From: JAZKDW01 sp040387375
GTDB lineage: Bacteria > Pseudomonadota > Gammaproteobacteria > Burkholderiales > Burkholderiaceae_D
Reading direction: 5' to 3'
DNA length: 64,000 nt
NCBI GenBank assembly: GCA_040387375.1
Contig: JAZKDW010000041.1
Location: 1-64,000 of the forward strand
The notes under the pieces are model-generated. The model saw only the letters and a list, made by a program, of their open reading frames with translations. It was not told the origin of the DNA and did not search any database. The translations under genes were made by a program, and so were the position numbers. Shown here one piece after another: positions 61,936 through 64,000 of the stretch (positions within the stretch are counted from its first letter, which is position 1; each line of letters starts with the position of its first letter).

Positions 61936-63123
61936 ATGCCTGTTCGTTCGTTTCTCCTGATTACCGTTTTCACCGCATTGTGCAGCGCGATCCAAGTGGA
62001 TGCGGCCCCCTATCTGCCTGCTGCGGACAGCCAGATATTAGAACGCCTGCCTTTCAAGCCCTCCGACCCGGTGGCCCGTGAAATGGCGCAGTTGCGTGCT
62101 GAAATATTGCGTAACCCGCGCAATCTCAATGCGGCGGTAACACTTGCACGACGTTACTACGGATTGGTGGCGGAAGAAGGTGATCCACGTTTTCTCGGCT
62201 ACGCGCAGGCCGCACTCGCACCTTGGTGGGACATGGATTTGCCTCCTGTCGAGGTTCAGGTGTTGCGGGCGAGTCTGGGCCAATTTCGGCATGATTTCGA
62301 TGGTGCGGTGACCGATCTGGGCAAAGTGATCGAGCGTGAACCGCGTCATTCACAAGCGCGTTCGCTGCGCGCCACGATCCATATCGTACAGGCTCGCTAC
62401 GAACAAGCCGGCGCGGATTGCCGCGCATTGAACGGCGTGGCCAGCGAATTGATCGCTATCGGTTGCGAGGCAATGGTAAACGGTCTGACGGGTAAAGTTG
62501 CCGGTGCGTATGACAATTTACATGCGGCGCTCAAACGTCACCCCGAAGCGCCCGCCAGCGATAGATTGTGGGTATTGCTTCGTTTGGCGGAAATGGCGCA
62601 ACGCCAGGGGCGCCTTGACGTTGCGGAGGCGCACTTCAAGCAAGCTTTATCACTCGGTATGACGGATACGTTCTTGCTGGCCGCTTACGCCGATCTGCTT
62701 CTGGATCAAAAACGTCCGGCGGAAGTGGTCGTGATGTTGAAGGACAAGATCCCGTCTGACACGCTGCTGCTGCGTCTGGTTTTGGCGGAAAAGATGTTGA
62801 ATCTGCCCACCGCAAACCAGCGGAGGGAAACCTTGGTCGCCCGATTTTTGGCGGCGCAGTTGCGAGGCGATACGGTGCATCAGCAAGAAGAAGCGCGTTT
62901 TGCGCTGGAGGTGGAAAATGATCCAAGGAAGGCACTCGGACTGGCCCAGGAAAACTGGAAAGTACAACGAGAGCCGCGCGACGCACGTGTTTTCCTTGAA
63001 GCAGCGCTCGCCGCAAAAAATCCTGCGGCGGCACAAGCCGTGTTTTCATGGCTCGACAAGAGTCGCATCGAGGAACGCCATCTGATCAGTCTGGCGCAGC
63101 AACTGAAGGGGATGCGGCAATGA
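61936..63123 (+). CDS. Exported TPR-repeat protein
   Basis: A 395-residue protein with a signal peptide (about 24 residues, ending QVDAA) and several TPR-like repeats between about residues 50 and 300 (RRYYGLVAEEGDPRFLGYAQ; LAEMAQRQGRLDVAEAHFKQ). It overlaps the next gene by four bases and probably works with it. Partner and function unknown. Confidence 0.8.
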   Translation: MPVRSFLLITVFTALCSAIQVDAAPYLPAADSQILERLPFKPSDPVAREMAQLRAEILRNPRNLNAAVTLARRYYGLVAEEGDPRFLGYAQAALAPWWDMDLPPVEVQVLRASLGQFRHDFDGAVTDLGKVIEREPRHSQARSLRATIHIVQARYEQAGADCRALNGVASELIAIGCEAMVNGLTGKVAGAYDNLHAALKRHPEAPASDRLWVLLRLAEMAQRQGRLDVAEAHFKQALSLGMTDTFLLAAYADLLLDQKRPAEVVVMLKDKIPSDTLLLRLVLAEKMLNLPTANQRRETLVARFLAAQLRGDTVHQQEEARFALEVENDPRKALGLAQENWKVQREPRDARVFLEAALAAKNPAAAQAVFSWLDKSRIEERHLISLAQQLKGMRQ

Positions 63124-64000
63124 GGCGCCTGCTCCTGTCATGTCTCTTTTTTTTCCATGTCCTGAATGCATATGCGCACAAGCCCAGCGACAGCTATCTG
63201 AAGTTGGACGTCCAGGATAATGCCATTGCCGGCCAATGGGATATCGCGTTGCGGGATCTGGATTTTGCGATCGGACTCGATGCCAATGGCGATGGTGCAA
63301 TCTCCTGGGGTGAAGTACGCACCAAACATGCTGATATTGCTGCGTACGCCATGTCGCGCCTGCGGTTATCCGCGGAAGGCAAGACATGTCCTGCGCAAGT
63401 GACTGCACATCTGATCGATGATCATACCGATGGCGCTTATGCGGTACTGCGCTTCAGGGCTGAATGCCCGGCCATTCTGCAAAAACTGCAGGCGCGTTAT
63501 GCATTGTTTTTCGATATCGATCCGCAGCACAAAGGATTGTTGCGTCTTCAATACCAGGGTGCCACCAGCACCGGGATCTTCAGTCCGGATAAGGCGACGC
63601 AAGCGTTTTCGCTGAGCCAGCCTAGCAGGCTGACCCAGTTCATCGATTATGTCCGCGAAGGCATCTGGCATATATGGATCGGCTTCGATCACATTCTTTT
63701 TTTGCTGGCGTTGCTATTGCCGGCCGTTATGTTCCGCAAGCAGCACAAATGGGAGGGGGGTAAAGCCTTCAAGCCAGCCTTATGGGCGGTGCTTAAGATA
63801 GTCACTGCTTTCACGTTAGCGCATTCAGTCACCTTGAGTCTCGCCACCCTGGGCGTCATTACCTTGCACTCGCGCTGGGTGGAATCGATCATCGCAGCCT
63901 CGGTGGTGCTTGCCGCGCTGAATAACGTTTTTCCGCTTTTCAGTGAACGGCGTTGGATGATGGCGTTTTTATTTGGCCTGATCCATGGTTTTGGTTTCGC
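63120..64000 (+). CDS. HupE/UreJ-like membrane protein with EF-hand-like loop, 3' end outside window
   Basis: The gene overlaps the TPR gene stop (ATGA) and runs past the window end, so only the first 293 codons are seen. A signal peptide (LLLSCLFFFHVLNAYAH) leads to a periplasmic domain with an EF-hand-like loop DANGDGAISWGE at about residues 56-67. The HupE/UreJ_2 membrane domain follows (IWIGFDHILFLLALLLP; TAFTLAHSVTLSLATLG; FGLIHGFGFA). It may be a metal- or calcium-related permease; substrate unknown. Confidence 0.85.
   Translation, partial: MRRLLLSCLFFFHVLNAYAHKPSDSYLKLDVQDNAIAGQWDIALRDLDFAIGLDANGDGAISWGEVRTKHADIAAYAMSRLRLSAEGKTCPAQVTAHLIDDHTDGAYAVLRFRAECPAILQKLQARYALFFDIDPQHKGLLRLQYQGATSTGIFSPDKATQAFSLSQPSRLTQFIDYVREGIWHIWIGFDHILFLLALLLPAVMFRKQHKWEGGKAFKPALWAVLKIVTAFTLAHSVTLSLATLGVITLHSRWVESIIAASVVLAALNNVFPLFSERRWMMAFLFGLIHGFGF

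Noticed and set aside
1..64000. CRISPR arrays, prophage genes, integrases, rRNA genes
   Set aside because: None seen: no spaced repeats of the CRISPR type, no phage structural genes, no tyrosine or serine recombinase, no rRNA sequence.

Overview
The window reads as chromosome of a betaproteobacterium of the Oxalobacteraceae (Herminiimonas/Herbaspirillum-like). This is inferred from the gene set and order (sodB-xseA; exbB-exbD-lpxK-Trm112-kdsB-adk; radC-rpmB-rpmG; fkpB-ispH; rpsT-murJ) and from the style of the proteins; no rRNA is present to confirm it. Almost all of the DNA is coding and strand switches are frequent.

Region by region: 1-27.3 kb is ordinary backbone. It carries Fe superoxide dismutase, exonuclease VII large subunit, a lipid A/KDO/adenylate kinase operon, a K+-independent membrane pyrophosphatase, an SDR dehydrogenase, a lipoprotein gamma-glutamyltransferase, a patatin-like lipase, a barstar gene beside what looks like a decayed secreted RNase, purN, an RsmB-type methyltransferase, a PLD-like nuclease, an MscS channel, a desaturase, ribosomal proteins L33/L28, RadC, FkpB/IspH, a liv transporter operon without its binding protein, and small membrane or lipoprotein genes. 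From 55.5 to 64 kb backbone resumes: tRNA-Arg(CCT), Uup ABC-F ATPase, a SirB1-like protein, MurJ, S20, a DUF192 protein, an Ala/Lys-rich exported protein, a TPR protein and a HupE/UreJ-like membrane protein that runs off the end.

Between them, about 27.5-55.5 kb is an accessory stress and protein-quality-control island lying directly against the 3' end of tRNA-Arg(CCT). It has broken genes at both edges and inside: an IS5-type transposase fragment, the last about 70 codons of a ClpB/ClpK-type disaggregase, and an internal DegP/DegQ piece. Intact cargo includes a small heat-shock protein with a Gln/Gly/Ser insert, a lone GrpE, CbpA-CbpM, HdeD, a BON-domain protein, DUF5335, a KefB-like antiporter, a PAS-GGDEF-EAL protein, a DsbA-like protein, an aminotransferase, a TrxB-like flavoprotein without the redox cysteines next to a UBP zinc-finger protein, a DUF1931 histone-fold protein, a tandem Usp, several oxidoreductases and PsiE. 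The content overlaps known heat-resistance islands (LHR/TLPQC), but the order is different and the ClpK and DegP genes survive only as fragments. No integrase is visible.

The most unusual gene is at 53534-55321. An IS21 IstA-like transposase that has lost two of its three catalytic acidic residues is fused in frame to a receiver domain and a PAS domain; after an in-frame stop codon the same frame continues into a GAF-like stretch that ends just before the tRNA.
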